From assembly GCF_009760915.1 (NCBI RefSeq), contig NZ_VIDQ01000028.1, positions 1-64,000 of the forward strand: a stretch of 64,000 bases of DNA. The letters are read 5' to 3'. The notes under the pieces were generated by a model that was not told the DNA's origin, made no database searches, and saw nothing but the letters and a program-made list of their open reading frames with translations. Position 1 is the first letter of the stretch; each line of letters starts with the position of its first letter. This document shows, piece after piece, positions 18,229 to 27,813 of this stretch. A program made the translations under genes and the position numbers. Source of the stretch: Azohydromonas aeria. Its GTDB lineage: Bacteria; Pseudomonadota; Gammaproteobacteria; Burkholderiales; Burkholderiaceae_C.

Positions 18229-19112
18229 TGCGGCGTCCGGCCCTGTCCTGGCCGCGGCGCGGCGCGGCGCGCGGCGACGCGCTGGCCCAGGCCGAGGCGG
18301 CACTGACGGCGCAGGCTTGGCAGCGCCTGCACCGCGCCAGCCGGCGCTGGGCGCTGTGGGGCGCGCTGGCGGGTGCGCTGCTGGCGCTGGTGCTGTTCGC
18401 ACCGGCGGCCTGGCTGGCGCAGGTCCTGGCTTCCGCCAGCCAGCAGCGCGTGCTGCTGGTGCAGACGCGCGGCACCGTCTGGAATGGCAGCGCCGTGCTG
18501 GTGGTCGGCGCCGGGGCGGACAGCCAGGACGCGGTGCTGCTGCCCGGGCGGCTGCACTGGACGCTGCGCCCGGCCGGGCTGCAGGCGCTGCTGTCGCTGC
18601 GCCAGGACTGCTGCATGGATCAGCCGCTGCAGCTGCGGCTGCAGCCCGGCTTCGGCCGCCTGCGCGCGACGCTGGAGCCGCCGCCGGGCGGGCGCATCGG
18701 GCAATGGCCCGCCGCCTGGCTGTCCGGGCTGGGCACGCCGTGGAACACGCTGCAGCTCGGCGGGCTGCTCAACATGAGCGCGTCGGGCCTGCAGCTCGAA
18801 TGGGCACAGGGCCGGCTTGCGCTGCTGGGCAACGCCCAGCTCGACGTGCTGGGCATGTCCTCGCGCCTGTCCACGCTGCGGCCGCTGGGCAGCTACCGGC
18901 TGCAGGTCCAGGGCACGGGGCAGGCCACGACGCTGGACCTCTCCACCTTGCAGGGCGCGCTGCAGCTCTCCGGCCAGGGCCAGTGGGCCGGCTCGCGGCT
19001 GCGCTTCACGGGCGAGGCCCGCGCCGCCGAGGGCAGCGAAGCTGCGTTGAACAACCTGCTGAACATCATTGGCCGGCGCCAGGGCGCGCGGGCCGTCATC
19101 ACGATCGGATGA
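18228..19112 (+). CDS. gspN: Type II secretion protein GspN
   Basis: GspN is an accessory inner-membrane protein found in some type II systems, of unclear role. The 294-residue product has one transmembrane helix (about 45-65, ALWGALAGALLALVLFAPAAWLA) and a periplasmic domain with the GTVWNGSAVL and LGGLLNMSASGLQLEW motifs seen in GspN. It sits between gspM and gspD with overlaps at both ends, which argues it is made in step with the core components. Confidence 0.9.
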   Translation: MRRPALSWPRRGAARGDALAQAEAALTAQAWQRLHRASRRWALWGALAGALLALVLFAPAAWLAQVLASASQQRVLLVQTRGTVWNGSAVLVVGAGADSQDAVLLPGRLHWTLRPAGLQALLSLRQDCCMDQPLQLRLQPGFGRLRATLEPPPGGRIGQWPAAWLSGLGTPWNTLQLGGLLNMSASGLQLEWAQGRLALLGNAQLDVLGMSSRLSTLRPLGSYRLQVQGTGQATTLDLSTLQGALQLSGQGQWAGSRLRFTGEARAAEGSEAALNNLLNIIGRRQGARAVITIG

Positions 19113-21574
19113 GCATGAAGATGCGCCCCTCTCCTCCCGCGCCGTGCCGGCGCCCGAGTCTTTCCCTGGCACCGCTGGCCCGGCCCGTGGCCTGCACCGT
19201 GGCGGCGGCGCTGCTGCTGCCTGCAGCGCCGCTGTGGGCGCAGCAGCGCGGCACGGCGGGGGCAGCTTCCGCGCCGGCCGCGGCCGTGCCCGGTGGTCCG
19301 GCGATGAGCTCGCGCACGCCGGTGACGCTGAACTTCGTCAATGCCGAGATCGAGCCGGTCACGCGCGTGATCGCGGCCATGATCGACCGGCAGATCCTGG
19401 TCGATCCGCGCGTGCGCGGCCAGATCACGCTCTACAGCGAGCAGCCGCTGACGGTGCGCCAGGCCTACCAGAACTACCTGGCGCAGCTGCGCGGGCTGGG
19501 CTTCACGGTGGTGGAGAGCGGCGGGCTGCTCAAGGTGGTGCCCGAGGCCGACGCCAAGCTGCAGGCCGGCACGGTCTCGGTGGGGCCGCCGGTGCAGCGC
19601 GGCGACCAGGTGCTCACGCAGATCTTCCGGCTCAACCACGAGAACCCGAACAACCTTGTGGCGGTGCTGCGCCCGCTCATCAGCCCGAACAACACCATCA
19701 ACGCCAACCCGACCACCAACACCCTGGTGATCACGGACTACGCGGACAACCTGCAGCGCATCGGCCGCATCATCGCCGCGCTGGACCAGCCCGCCAGCAC
19801 CGACGTGGAGATCATCCCGCTGCGCTACGCCGTGGCCAGCGACGTGGTGCAGCTGGTGCAGCGCCTGGCCGACGGCGGCGGCGGCGTCGCTGGCGCCGTG
19901 CCGGGCGCGGTGCCGGGCGCGGCCGGCGGCACCTCGGTGCTGGCCGACCCGCGCAGCAACTCGCTGCTGGTGCGCGCGGCCAGCCCGGCGCGGCTGGCGC
20001 AGATCCGCGCCACGGTGGAGCGGCTCGACCGGCCCCTGGAGGGCGGCAGCGAGTCGGGCAACATCCGCGTGGTCTATCTCAAGAATGCCGACGCGGTGCG
20101 GCTGGCCACCGTGCTGCGCGCGGCCTTCGCGGCCCAGGCCCAGCCCGGCACCGGTGGCGCGGGCGGCGCCGCTGCACTGGGCGGCGCCGGTGCGGCCCAG
20201 CCGGCGGTGCAGCAGCCCGTGGCCACGCAGACCAGCTTCGGCGTCACCGGCGGCACCGGCGGCACCAGCACCGGGCTGTCGGCGCAGGCCACGGCGCCGG
20301 TGCAGGCCACGGCGCAGGTCAACACCGGCGGCTTCGTCCAGGCCGACCCGGCCACCAACTCGCTGATCATCACCGCGCCGGAGCCGCTGTACCGGCAGAT
20401 CCGCGCCGTCATCGACCAGCTCGACTCGCGCCGCGCCCAGATCTACGTGGAGTCGATGATCGTGCGCGTGGACGCCACCAAGCTGGCGCAGTTCGGCTTC
20501 CAGTGGCAGGGCATCCTGGGCAAGGAAGGCGACAAGAATTTTCTTTATTCGGGCACCAACTACAACAACGCCGGCACCAACATCTTCAACACCATCACGG
20601 GCGCCAACGCCCTGATCAACGGCACCACCGGCAGCGCCACCGCTGCCGCCGCACCCGTAAGCGCAGGCCTGAACGTCGGCTTCGTGCGCCGCGTCAACGG
20701 CGCCATCACGCTGGTGTCGATGGCCAACTTCCTGCAAAACGAGATTGGCGGCAACGTGCTGTCCACGCCCAACCTCGTGGCGCTGGACAACGAGGAAGCC
20801 AAGATCGTCGTCGGCCAGAACGTGCCCTTCGTCACCGGCACATTCACCAACACCGGCACCGGCACCGGCGCGGTCAACCCGTTCCAGACCGTCGAGCGCC
20901 GCGACGTGGGCCTGACCCTGCGCATCCGCAGCCAGATCGGCGAGGCCGGCACGGTGCGCATGACCATTTTCCAGGAGAACTCAGCCGTGGTGCCGGGCTC
21001 CGCTTCCACCAACGGCCCGACCACCGACAAGAGCTCAATCGAGACCAGCGTGGTGGTGGACGACGGGCAGATCCTGGTGCTGGGCGGCCTCATGCGCGAC
21101 GAGTACGCCGACAGCGAGGACCGGGTGCCGGGACTGGCCGACCTGCCGGTGGTAGGCAACCTGTTCAAGAGCCGTGACCGCCGTCGCGTCAAGAGCAACC
21201 TGCTGGTGTTCCTGCGCCCGGTGGTGTTGCGCACGCAGACCGACGCGCAGGCGCTCACGCTCGACCGCTACGACGCCATCCGCGCCATGCAGCAGGGCGG
21301 CCAGCCCTCGCCCAGCATCGTCACGCCGGTCAACGACGCGCCGGTGCTGCCCACGCAGCCGCAGGTGCCCGGGCGCGGCTCGCCGCTGCCGCCGGTGGTG
21401 CCGGTTTCGCCCAGCGGCAGCACCACGCCGTCGAGCCCGGCGCAGCCGCCGACGCCGCCGGTCGCACCGGTCACCCCCGTGGTACCGGCCGTGCCGGCGG
21501 CCGCCGACACGCCCGCCGGCGCGCAGCCGCAGCCTGTGCCCGAGCCGCGCGTGGAGCCGCTGCCGCAGCGCTGA
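19109..21574 (+). CDS. gspD: Type II secretion outer-membrane secretin GspD
   Basis: Forms the outer-membrane channel of the type II system. The 821-residue precursor has a signal peptide (cleavage near ALWAQQ), an N0 domain (LNFVNAEIEPVTRVIAAMIDRQILVDPRVRGQIT), N1-N3 repeats (for example NTLVITDYADNLQRIGRIIAALD) and the secretin core (VPGLADLPVVGNLFKSR). Gly/Ala/Gln-rich insertions lie within the N2-N3 region. The last ~100 residues are a Pro-rich tail instead of a recognisable pilotin-binding S-domain. The start overlaps gspN by four bases. In many systems gspD follows gspC; here it follows gspN. Confidence 0.97.
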   Translation: MSMKMRPSPPAPCRRPSLSLAPLARPVACTVAAALLLPAAPLWAQQRGTAGAASAPAAAVPGGPAMSSRTPVTLNFVNAEIEPVTRVIAAMIDRQILVDPRVRGQITLYSEQPLTVRQAYQNYLAQLRGLGFTVVESGGLLKVVPEADAKLQAGTVSVGPPVQRGDQVLTQIFRLNHENPNNLVAVLRPLISPNNTINANPTTNTLVITDYADNLQRIGRIIAALDQPASTDVEIIPLRYAVASDVVQLVQRLADGGGGVAGAVPGAVPGAAGGTSVLADPRSNSLLVRAASPARLAQIRATVERLDRPLEGGSESGNIRVVYLKNADAVRLATVLRAAFAAQAQPGTGGAGGAAALGGAGAAQPAVQQPVATQTSFGVTGGTGGTSTGLSAQATAPVQATAQVNTGGFVQADPATNSLIITAPEPLYRQIRAVIDQLDSRRAQIYVESMIVRVDATKLAQFGFQWQGILGKEGDKNFLYSGTNYNNAGTNIFNTITGANALINGTTGSATAAAAPVSAGLNVGFVRRVNGAITLVSMANFLQNEIGGNVLSTPNLVALDNEEAKIVVGQNVPFVTGTFTNTGTGTGAVNPFQTVERRDVGLTLRIRSQIGEAGTVRMTIFQENSAVVPGSASTNGPTTDKSSIETSVVVDDGQILVLGGLMRDEYADSEDRVPGLADLPVVGNLFKSRDRRRVKSNLLVFLRPVVLRTQTDAQALTLDRYDAIRAMQQGGQPSPSIVTPVNDAPVLPTQPQVPGRGSPLPPVVPVSPSGSTTPSSPAQPPTPPVAPVTPVVPAVPAAADTPAGAQPQPVPEPRVEPLPQR

Positions 21575-21625
21575 GGCGCCGGGACACCACCCGTTTCCTT
21601 GCAGTACCGAAGGAGAGACACCGCC

Positions 21626-23047
21626 ATGGGCCGCTATCCCCTGCCCTACGCCTACGCCAAGTCCCACCAGCTGCTGCTCGAAGGCGACGGCAGCCAGTTC
21701 ACGCTGTGGAGCGGCGACGCCACGCCGCCGGCGGCGCTGTCGGAGGTGCTGCGCCTGTTCGAGGTCGGCAACTTCGAGCGCGAGGCCAGCGCCGCGCTGT
21801 CGCAGCGCATCGCCTCGGCCTACGCCGGCGGCGAGTCCAGCGCCGCGGCGGTGGTGGGCGAGGTGGAAAGCGCCGTGGACCTCAGCCGCATGATGCAGGA
21901 CCTGCCCGCCGTGGAGGACCTGCTGGAGGCGGCCAACGACGCGCCGATCATCCGCATGCTCAACGCGCTGCTGACGCAGGCGGCCAAGGACGGCGCCAGC
22001 GACATCCACATCGAGCCCTACGAGCGCGCCTCGTCGGTGCGATTCCGCGTGGACGGCACGCTGCGCGAGGTCGTCCAGCCCAATCGCGCCCTGCATGCGG
22101 CGCTGATCTCGCGCTTGAAAATCATGGCCGAGCTCGACATCGCCGAGAAGCGGCTGCCGCAGGACGGGCGCATCTCGCTGCGCATCGGCGGGCGCGCCAT
22201 CGACGTGCGCGTCTCGACGCTGCCCAGCGCGCACGGCGAGCGCGCCGTGCTGCGCCTGCTCGACAAGGGCGAATCCAAGTTCTCGCTCGAAGGCCTGGGC
22301 ATGGACGGCGACGTGCTGGCCACCTTCGACCGGCTGGTGCACCAGCCCCACGGCATCGTGCTCGTCACCGGCCCCACCGGCTCGGGCAAGACCACCACGC
22401 TCTATGCCTCGCTGGGGCGCCTGGACACGGCCACCACCAACATCCTGACGGTGGAGGACCCGGTGGAATACGAGCTGCCGGGCATCGGGCAGACGCAGGT
22501 CAACGCGCGCATCGAGCTGACCTTCGCCAAGGCGCTGCGCGCCATCCTGCGCCAGGACCCGGACGTGATCATGATCGGCGAGATCCGCGACTTCGAGACG
22601 GCGCAGATCGCGATCCAGGCCTCGCTCACCGGCCACCTGGTGCTGGCCACGCTGCACACCAACGACGCGCCCAGCGCCGTGACGCGGCTGACCGACATGG
22701 GCGTCGAGCCCTTCCTGCTGTCGTCGAGCCTGCTGGGCGTGCTGGCGCAGCGCCTGGTGCGCAAGCTGTGCCCGGAATGCCGGCGCCAGGACGACGCCGG
22801 GCGCTGGCACCCGGTGGGCTGCGAGCACTGCGCCCACAGCGGCTACCGCGGCCGCACCGGCGTGTACGAGCTGATGGTGGCCGACGAGCAGGTGCGCGGC
22901 CTGATCCACGCCCGCGCCCCCGAGGCGCAGATGCGCGCCGCGGCCGAGGCCGCGGGGCTGCGCTCCATGCGCGAGGACGGCGACCGGCTGGTGGCCGCGG
23001 GCATCACCTCGCCGGAGGAAGTGCTGCGCGTCACGCGCGAGGGCTGA
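21626..23047 (+). CDS. gspE: Type II secretion ATPase GspE
   Basis: Cytoplasmic hexameric ATPase that powers pseudopilus growth. The 473-residue protein has Walker A GPTGSGKT (249-256), an Asp box ([21 protein letters not shown]), Walker B ([12 protein letters not shown]), a His box ([13 protein letters not shown]) and the zinc-binding CxxC pair CPEC...CEHC of the C-terminal metal domain. The ATG at 21626 was chosen over one nine codons upstream because the AAGGAG ribosome site lies between them. The N-terminal GspL-binding domain is short. Confidence 0.97.
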   Translation: MGRYPLPYAYAKSHQLLLEGDGSQFTLWSGDATPPAALSEVLRLFEVGNFEREASAALSQRIASAYAGGESSAAAVVGEVESAVDLSRMMQDLPAVEDLLEAANDAPIIRMLNALLTQAAKDGASDIHIEPYERASSVRFRVDGTLREVVQPNRALHAALISRLKIMAELDIAEKRLPQDGRISLRIGGRAIDVRVSTLPSAHGERAVLRLLDKGESKFSLEGLGMDGDVLATFDRLVHQPHGIVLVTGPTGSGKTTTLYASLGRLDTATTNILTVEDPVEYELPGIGQTQVNARIELTFAKALRAILRQDPDVIMIGEIRDFETAQIAIQASLTGHLVLATLHTNDAPSAVTRLTDMGVEPFLLSSSLLGVLAQRLVRKLCPECRRQDDAGRWHPVGCEHCAHSGYRGRTGVYELMVADEQVRGLIHARAPEAQMRAAAEAAGLRSMREDGDRLVAAGITSPEEVLRVTREG

Positions 23048-23080
23048 GCCCGGCGCCGCTGACATTCAAGGACCCTTCAC

Positions 23081-24301
23081 ATGCCCGCCTACCGCTTCGA
23101 GGCCCTCACTGCCGCCGGCAAGACCAGCACCGGGCTGCTGGAGGCCGACAACGCGCGCGCGGCGCGCTCGCAGCTGCGCGCGCAGGCGCTGGTGCCGCTG
23201 CAGGTGGTGCCGGTGGCCACCGACGCGCAGGGCGCGCCCACGGGCGGGGCGCGCTGGCGCGGGCGCGTGTTCGGCAGCACGGCGCTGACGGTGTGGACGC
23301 GCCAGCTCGCCGGGCTGGTGGCCTCGGGGCTGCCGCTGGAACGCGCGCTCACGGCGCTGGCCGACGAGGCCGAGGACCCGCGCCAGCGCGAGCTGGTGGC
23401 GCACCTGCGCAGCGAGGTCAACGCCGGCGCGGCCTTCGCGCGGGCGCTGGCCAGCGCGCCGCGCGAGTTCGACGACGTCTACCGCGCCGTGGTGGCCGCC
23501 GGTGAGCAAAGCGGTGCGCTGGGCACCGTGCTGGAGCGCCTGGCCGACGACCTGGAGGAACGCCAGGCGCTGCGCGCGCGGCTCATCGGCGCCACGCTCT
23601 ACCCGGCCATCGTGTCGCTGATCGCGGTGGTGATCGTGGTGTTCCTGGTGACCTACGTGGTGCCGCAGGTGGCCTCCGTCTTCACCAGCTCCAAGCGCGC
23701 GCTGCCGGCGCTGACCGTGGCGATGCTGGCCATCAGCGACTTCACGCGCAACTGGGGGCTGTTGATGCTGGCGCTGCTGGCCGTGGCGGGCGGCGCCCTG
23801 GCGCTGGGGCTGCGCAACCCGGCGTTCCGGGAGCGCTTTGACGCCGCCTGGCTGCGGCTGCCCCTCTTCGGGCGGCTGTCACGGGGCTACAACGCGGCAC
23901 GCTTCGCCGGCACGCTGGCCATGCTCGCCGGTGCCGGGGTGCCGATCCTCAAGGCGCTGCAGGCCGCGGCCGAGACGCTGTCCAACCGCGCCATGCGCGC
24001 CGACGCCATGGACGCGCTGGTGCAGGTGCGCGAGGGCGCGCCGCTGGCGCTGGCGATCGCGGCCAAGAAGCGCTTTCCCGGCCTGTTGCCGATGTTCGCG
24101 CGGCTGGGCGAGCAGACCGGCGAGCTGCCGGCCATGCTCGGCCGCGCCGCGGCGCAGCTCGGCGCCGAGGTGCAGCGCCGCGCGCTGGCGCTGGCCACGA
24201 TCCTGGAGCCGCTGCTGATCGTGGCCATGGGCGGCGTCGTCATGCTCATCGTGCTGGCGGTGCTGCTGCCCATCATCCAGCTCAACACCTGGGTCAAGTA
24301 G
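23081..24301 (+). CDS. gspF: Type II secretion inner-membrane platform protein GspF
   Basis: Polytopic protein at the centre of the assembly platform; probably extracts and rotates pseudopilins. The 406-residue length is normal. It opens with MPAYRFEALTAAGKTSTGLLEAD, the family start, and has two repeated cytoplasmic domains and three membrane segments (about 170-195, 222-245, 375-400). Motifs include LAGLVASGLPLERALTALADEA and AGAGVPILKALQAAAETL. It is the last gene of the operon. Confidence 0.97.
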   Translation: MPAYRFEALTAAGKTSTGLLEADNARAARSQLRAQALVPLQVVPVATDAQGAPTGGARWRGRVFGSTALTVWTRQLAGLVASGLPLERALTALADEAEDPRQRELVAHLRSEVNAGAAFARALASAPREFDDVYRAVVAAGEQSGALGTVLERLADDLEERQALRARLIGATLYPAIVSLIAVVIVVFLVTYVVPQVASVFTSSKRALPALTVAMLAISDFTRNWGLLMLALLAVAGGALALGLRNPAFRERFDAAWLRLPLFGRLSRGYNAARFAGTLAMLAGAGVPILKALQAAAETLSNRAMRADAMDALVQVREGAPLALAIAAKKRFPGLLPMFARLGEQTGELPAMLGRAAAQLGAEVQRRALALATILEPLLIVAMGGVVMLIVLAVLLPIIQLNTWVK

Positions 24302-24509
24302 GCACGCGCGCGGCCCACCCGGGCCCGTTCAGGGCAGGCCCGGGGCCGGGCCCGGCATCAAGTCACGTCCAGGGACGACCAAGGCCCTTTTCCAATGGGC
24401 CTGCCTCTTGCTTAAATCCACGGGAAACGAGGCGCCGCGGCACGATCCACCGCGCTGGATGTCGGAAGGTGTGCCCCCGCGGAGCCCGGAAACGCAAGGA
24501 GGTGTGTCC

Positions 24510-25514
24510 ATGGCTTCCCCATCCACCGATCTCGTTCCCGCGCCGGCGAGCGGCCACATCCCGATCGCCAGCCTGCGCAGCCTCTACCGCGTCGACGAGG
24601 TGGAGCGGCGGCTGACCAAGCTGCCCCCGCGCGAGCACGAGCACCTGCGCAGCACCTACGAGCGCATGCTCGAAAAGGGCCCGGAACGCTTCCAGGTGAA
24701 GCCCTCGGGGCTGCCGGCGATGCAGCACCTCTACGAGGAGCTGCCCAATTTCCGCGAGGTGCTCGACGACGTGCGCCGGCAGCTGGCGCTGTGCCAGGAC
24801 AGCCGCGACGCGCTGGAGATCACGCCCATGCTGCTGCTGGGCCCGCCGGGCATCGGCAAGACGCATTTCGCGCGCGTGGTCTCGGCGCTGCTGGGCACGG
24901 GGCTGGGCTTCGTCTCGATGAGCTCGCTCACCGCCGGCTGGGTGCTGAGCGGGGCGTCGAGCCAGTGGAAGGGCGCGCGCCCGGGCAAGGTGTTCGAGAC
25001 GCTGGTGGACGGCGCCTACGCCAACCCGGTGATGGTGGTGGACGAGATCGACAAGGCGCGTGCCGAGCAGGCCTACGACCCGCTCGGGGCGCTGTACTCG
25101 CTGCTGGAGCACGACACGGCGCAGGGCTTCACGGACGAGTTCGCGGAAGTGCCCATCGACGCCAGCCAGGTGATCTGGATCGCCACGGCCAACGACGAGC
25201 GCTGCATCCCCGAGCCGATCCTCAACCGCATGAACGTGTACGAGGTGCAGCCGCCGGACCACGAGGCGGCGCGCTGCATCGCGCTGCGGCTGTACGCGGG
25301 CATCCGCGCCGCGCACGACTGGGGCCGGCGCTTCGAGCCCGAGCCCGCCGACGAGGTGCTGGAGAAGCTGGCGGCGCTGGCGCCGCGCGAGATGCGCCGC
25401 ACCTGGATGACGGCCTTCGGCAACGCGCGGCTGGCCGGGCGTGGACACATCGAGGTGGCCGACCTGCCCGGCGCGGGGCCGAAGCGCGCGCCGATCGGGT
25501 TCGTGGCGCAGTAG
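24510..25514 (+). CDS. Lon-like AAA ATPase without a protease domain
   Basis: A 334-residue AAA ATPase. Walker A is GPPGIGKTHFARV (about 112-124), Walker B VMVVDEIDKA, and sensor 1 WIATAND, with an arginine-finger-like RxLNRMNVYEV region (PEPILNRM). This order matches the Lon AAA module, but the Lon N-domain and Ser-Lys protease domain are absent. The start at 24510 follows a near-perfect Shine-Dalgarno (AAGGAGGTG); an in-frame ATG 34 codons upstream was rejected for that reason. It follows gspF by 208 bases, with a GGGCC hairpin in the gap (24382-24402). The role is unknown; remodelling of a protein complex is an inference. Confidence 0.85.
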   Translation: MASPSTDLVPAPASGHIPIASLRSLYRVDEVERRLTKLPPREHEHLRSTYERMLEKGPERFQVKPSGLPAMQHLYEELPNFREVLDDVRRQLALCQDSRDALEITPMLLLGPPGIGKTHFARVVSALLGTGLGFVSMSSLTAGWVLSGASSQWKGARPGKVFETLVDGAYANPVMVVDEIDKARAEQAYDPLGALYSLLEHDTAQGFTDEFAEVPIDASQVIWIATANDERCIPEPILNRMNVYEVQPPDHEAARCIALRLYAGIRAAHDWGRRFEPEPADEVLEKLAALAPREMRRTWMTAFGNARLAGRGHIEVADLPGAGPKRAPIGFVAQ

Positions 25515-25533
25515 CGGCGGAGAGACAGCGCGT

Positions 25534-26670
25534 TCAGGCCGCGGGTGGCTCGCGCGGCGGCAGGGCCGCTGCCGCCGCGGCCGGCTCCTGCAGCGCCGGC
25601 GCCTCGCGCGCCCAGGCGTCGAGCAGCGTGTAGGCCACGGCCAGCACCACCGGGCCGATGAAGATGCCCACCAGCCCGAAGGCCAGCAGCCCGCCGACCA
25701 CGCCGGTGAAGATCAGCAGCAGCGGCAGGTCCGCGCCGACGCGGATGAGCACCGGGCGGATCACGTTGTCCATCGTGGTGGCGATCAGGGCCCACACCAG
25801 CAGGAACACGCCCCAGCCCGTGGCGCCCTGCCAGAACACCCAGGCCGCTGCCGGCAGCAGCACCGGCAGCGCGCCAAGCTGCGCGATGCACAGCATGAAC
25901 ATCAGCAGCGTCAGCAGCCCGGCCAGGGGCACGCCGGCCAGCCCCAGGCCGATGCCGGCGAACAGCGCCTGCACCAGCGCCGTCAGGCCCACGCCCAGCG
26001 CCACGCCGCGGATGGCCTGCCCGGCCAGGTGCACCACGGCTTCGCCCTGCGTGCCGCCCAGGCGCCGGGCGAAGCGCCGCAGCGCCGCGGCCCAGTTCTC
26101 GCCGGTGGCGTACATCACGGCGGCCAGCACGGTCGTGACCAGGAACTGCAGCAGCACCCAGCCCACGCTGCCCACCTCGGCCAGCAGCCAGCGCGTGGCG
26201 TTGCCGACATAAGGGGTGAGCATGGCCAGCAGACCGCCCGCGCCCAGGCGCACCGCGTCTTCCCAGGCGCGGCGCAGCTGCGTGCCCACGAAGGGCAGCT
26301 CCGACACCCAGGCCGGCGGCGCCGGCGGCGGGCGCCAGGCGGTGAGCGCGCGCAGCGCCTCGCCGATCAGGTCGATGTGCGCCACCAGCGCGCCCACGGC
26401 CAGCGTCAGCGGCAGCACCAGCCCCACCACCAGCAGCAGCGTCATCACCGTCACCGCCAGCCAGCGCCGGCCCCAGAGCCGGCGCTGCAGCCGCTGCAGC
26501 AGCGGCCAGGTCGAGACCACCAGCATCGCCGCCCAGATGCCCGGGCCCAGGAAGGGGCGCAGGATCCACAGCGAGCCCACGATCAGCGCGGCGATGAAGA
26601 GCACGCCCAGCGTGGCGCGGGGCAGGTCCTGGGGAGGTGGCGGCATGGGCGGCACAGGGGGTGGTAGCAA
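25534..26670 (-). CDS. AI-2E/PerM-family membrane transporter
   Basis: Integral membrane protein of the AI-2 exporter/PerM family (YdiK/YhhT-like), whose members export small molecules or Na+. The 378-residue product has about eight hydrophobic segments, among them GVLFIAALIVGSLWILRPFLGPGIWAAMLV at the N-terminus and LLLIFTGVVGGLLAFGLVGIFIGPVVLAVAYTLL at the C-terminus. The latter carries the family motif GxxGxFxGP. The extreme N-terminus is Pro-rich. It converges with the AAA gene 20 bases away. The substrate cannot be told from the sequence. Confidence 0.9.
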   Translation of the reverse strand: MLPPPVPPMPPPPQDLPRATLGVLFIAALIVGSLWILRPFLGPGIWAAMLVVSTWPLLQRLQRRLWGRRWLAVTVMTLLLVVGLVLPLTLAVGALVAHIDLIGEALRALTAWRPPPAPPAWVSELPFVGTQLRRAWEDAVRLGAGGLLAMLTPYVGNATRWLLAEVGSVGWVLLQFLVTTVLAAVMYATGENWAAALRRFARRLGGTQGEAVVHLAGQAIRGVALGVGLTALVQALFAGIGLGLAGVPLAGLLTLLMFMLCIAQLGALPVLLPAAAWVFWQGATGWGVFLLVWALIATTMDNVIRPVLIRVGADLPLLLIFTGVVGGLLAFGLVGIFIGPVVLAVAYTLLDAWAREAPALQEPAAAAAALPPREPPAA

Positions 26671-26730
26671 GGCGCCGCCGATGCTACCCAGCCCGGCCGC
26701 GCGCAGCCGGGCCGGGCGGGACGGGCTGCA

Positions 26731-27681
26731 TCAGTAGGACATGCTGCCGACGCTGGTGGCGTCGGGCGTGGCGCCGCTGTTGCTGGCGGCGAAGTACTGG
26801 TACGTGAAGCGGTCCGTGCCTGCCACGAGCCGCACCCGGGCGCCCAGCGCCTCCTGGATCTGCAGCGTGCCACCCGGGTTCAGGCCGATGTCGCTGGTGA
26901 TGCCGAAAGGTATCGGCTGGCTCAGCGTGTACTCGTGGCCGTTCATCGCCAGGCGGCCCGTTACGGAAACGGTGGTGCCGATCGGGGTCGCTGCCAGGGT
27001 GGTCGTGTAGTTCAGCGTCACCGTCGAGCCGGCGTTGGCGATGGTGGCGTTCGAGAAGCCCAGCGTGACGTTGGTCTGATTCGCGGTGGCGCTGAAGCTC
27101 AGCGTGGCGCCGCCGTTCACCGTGGCGCCGCCGGCACTGAAGCTGCGGAAGTTCAATGCCAGGCTGCCGGACTCGGACGACGCCGTCTCGCGGTAGCTGC
27201 GCACGGTGATGTCCAGGCCGCCGGCAACGACGACGCCGTCGACCACGCAGTTGTTGGCCGTGAGGCTGATGGTGTCGCCAGCCGTCGGCACATTGGCATT
27301 GGCCACGTTGGCGGAGCCGGTGATGGAGCCGCCGCCTTCGCAGCGCTCGTCGATGGGCTCCAGCAGTTTTGCCTGCTCGCGCGCGGCAGCGGCCTGCACG
27401 CCCAGCCGCTTGAGCAATGCGATGGGATCGGGCCGGGCCGCAGCCTGATCGAGTCCCAGCGGCAACTCCGTGCTCAATCCGCCGTCCAGCGCCCCGGCGA
27501 CACCCACGGTTGCAAGCAACGAGGCCGCCGCCGGCTCGGCCACCGTGCGGTAGCTGGAAGCATCGAAGCCGGCCGTGGCGGGAGTGTCCCCGCCCCCTCC
27601 ACCACCGCCGCAACCCGCCAGCAGCAGGGCGGCCGCGCACGCCAGCGGCGCAAGGCGCATCGAAATCGTCTGGATCGTCAT
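26731..27681 (-). CDS. Putative lipoprotein with poly-Gly tether, function unknown
   Basis: A 316-residue exported protein. The signal peptide ends in a lipobox LLAGC (Cys near residue 24), followed directly by seven Gly residues, a flexible surface tether common in Comamonadaceae lipoproteins. The body is rich in Thr, Asn, Ser and short beta-type repeats (for example NCVVDGVVVAGGLDITVRSY and SVTGRLAMNGHEYTLSQPI), suggesting a beta-sandwich or solenoid. I do not recognise the family. It is read from its own unit between the AI-2E gene and the Crp-family gene. The AT content is slightly higher than its neighbours. Confidence 0.8.
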   Translation of the reverse strand: MTIQTISMRLAPLACAAALLLAGCGGGGGGGDTPATAGFDASSYRTVAEPAAASLLATVGVAGALDGGLSTELPLGLDQAAARPDPIALLKRLGVQAAAAREQAKLLEPIDERCEGGGSITGSANVANANVPTAGDTISLTANNCVVDGVVVAGGLDITVRSYRETASSESGSLALNFRSFSAGGATVNGGATLSFSATANQTNVTLGFSNATIANAGSTVTLNYTTTLAATPIGTTVSVTGRLAMNGHEYTLSQPIPFGITSDIGLNPGGTLQIQEALGARVRLVAGTDRFTYQYFAASNSGATPDATSVGSMSY

Positions 27682-27813
27682 GGATGTGGTCCTGTTCGCT
27701 CTTCGGGCACGTGCCCTCCCGGCACGCGGTGCGGCCTCCCCAGCCGCACAGGGTGATTGTCAGAGTTGGAACGGGCCTCGGCACACCTTGCGCATCGGCG
27801 TTGCGGCGCGCCC

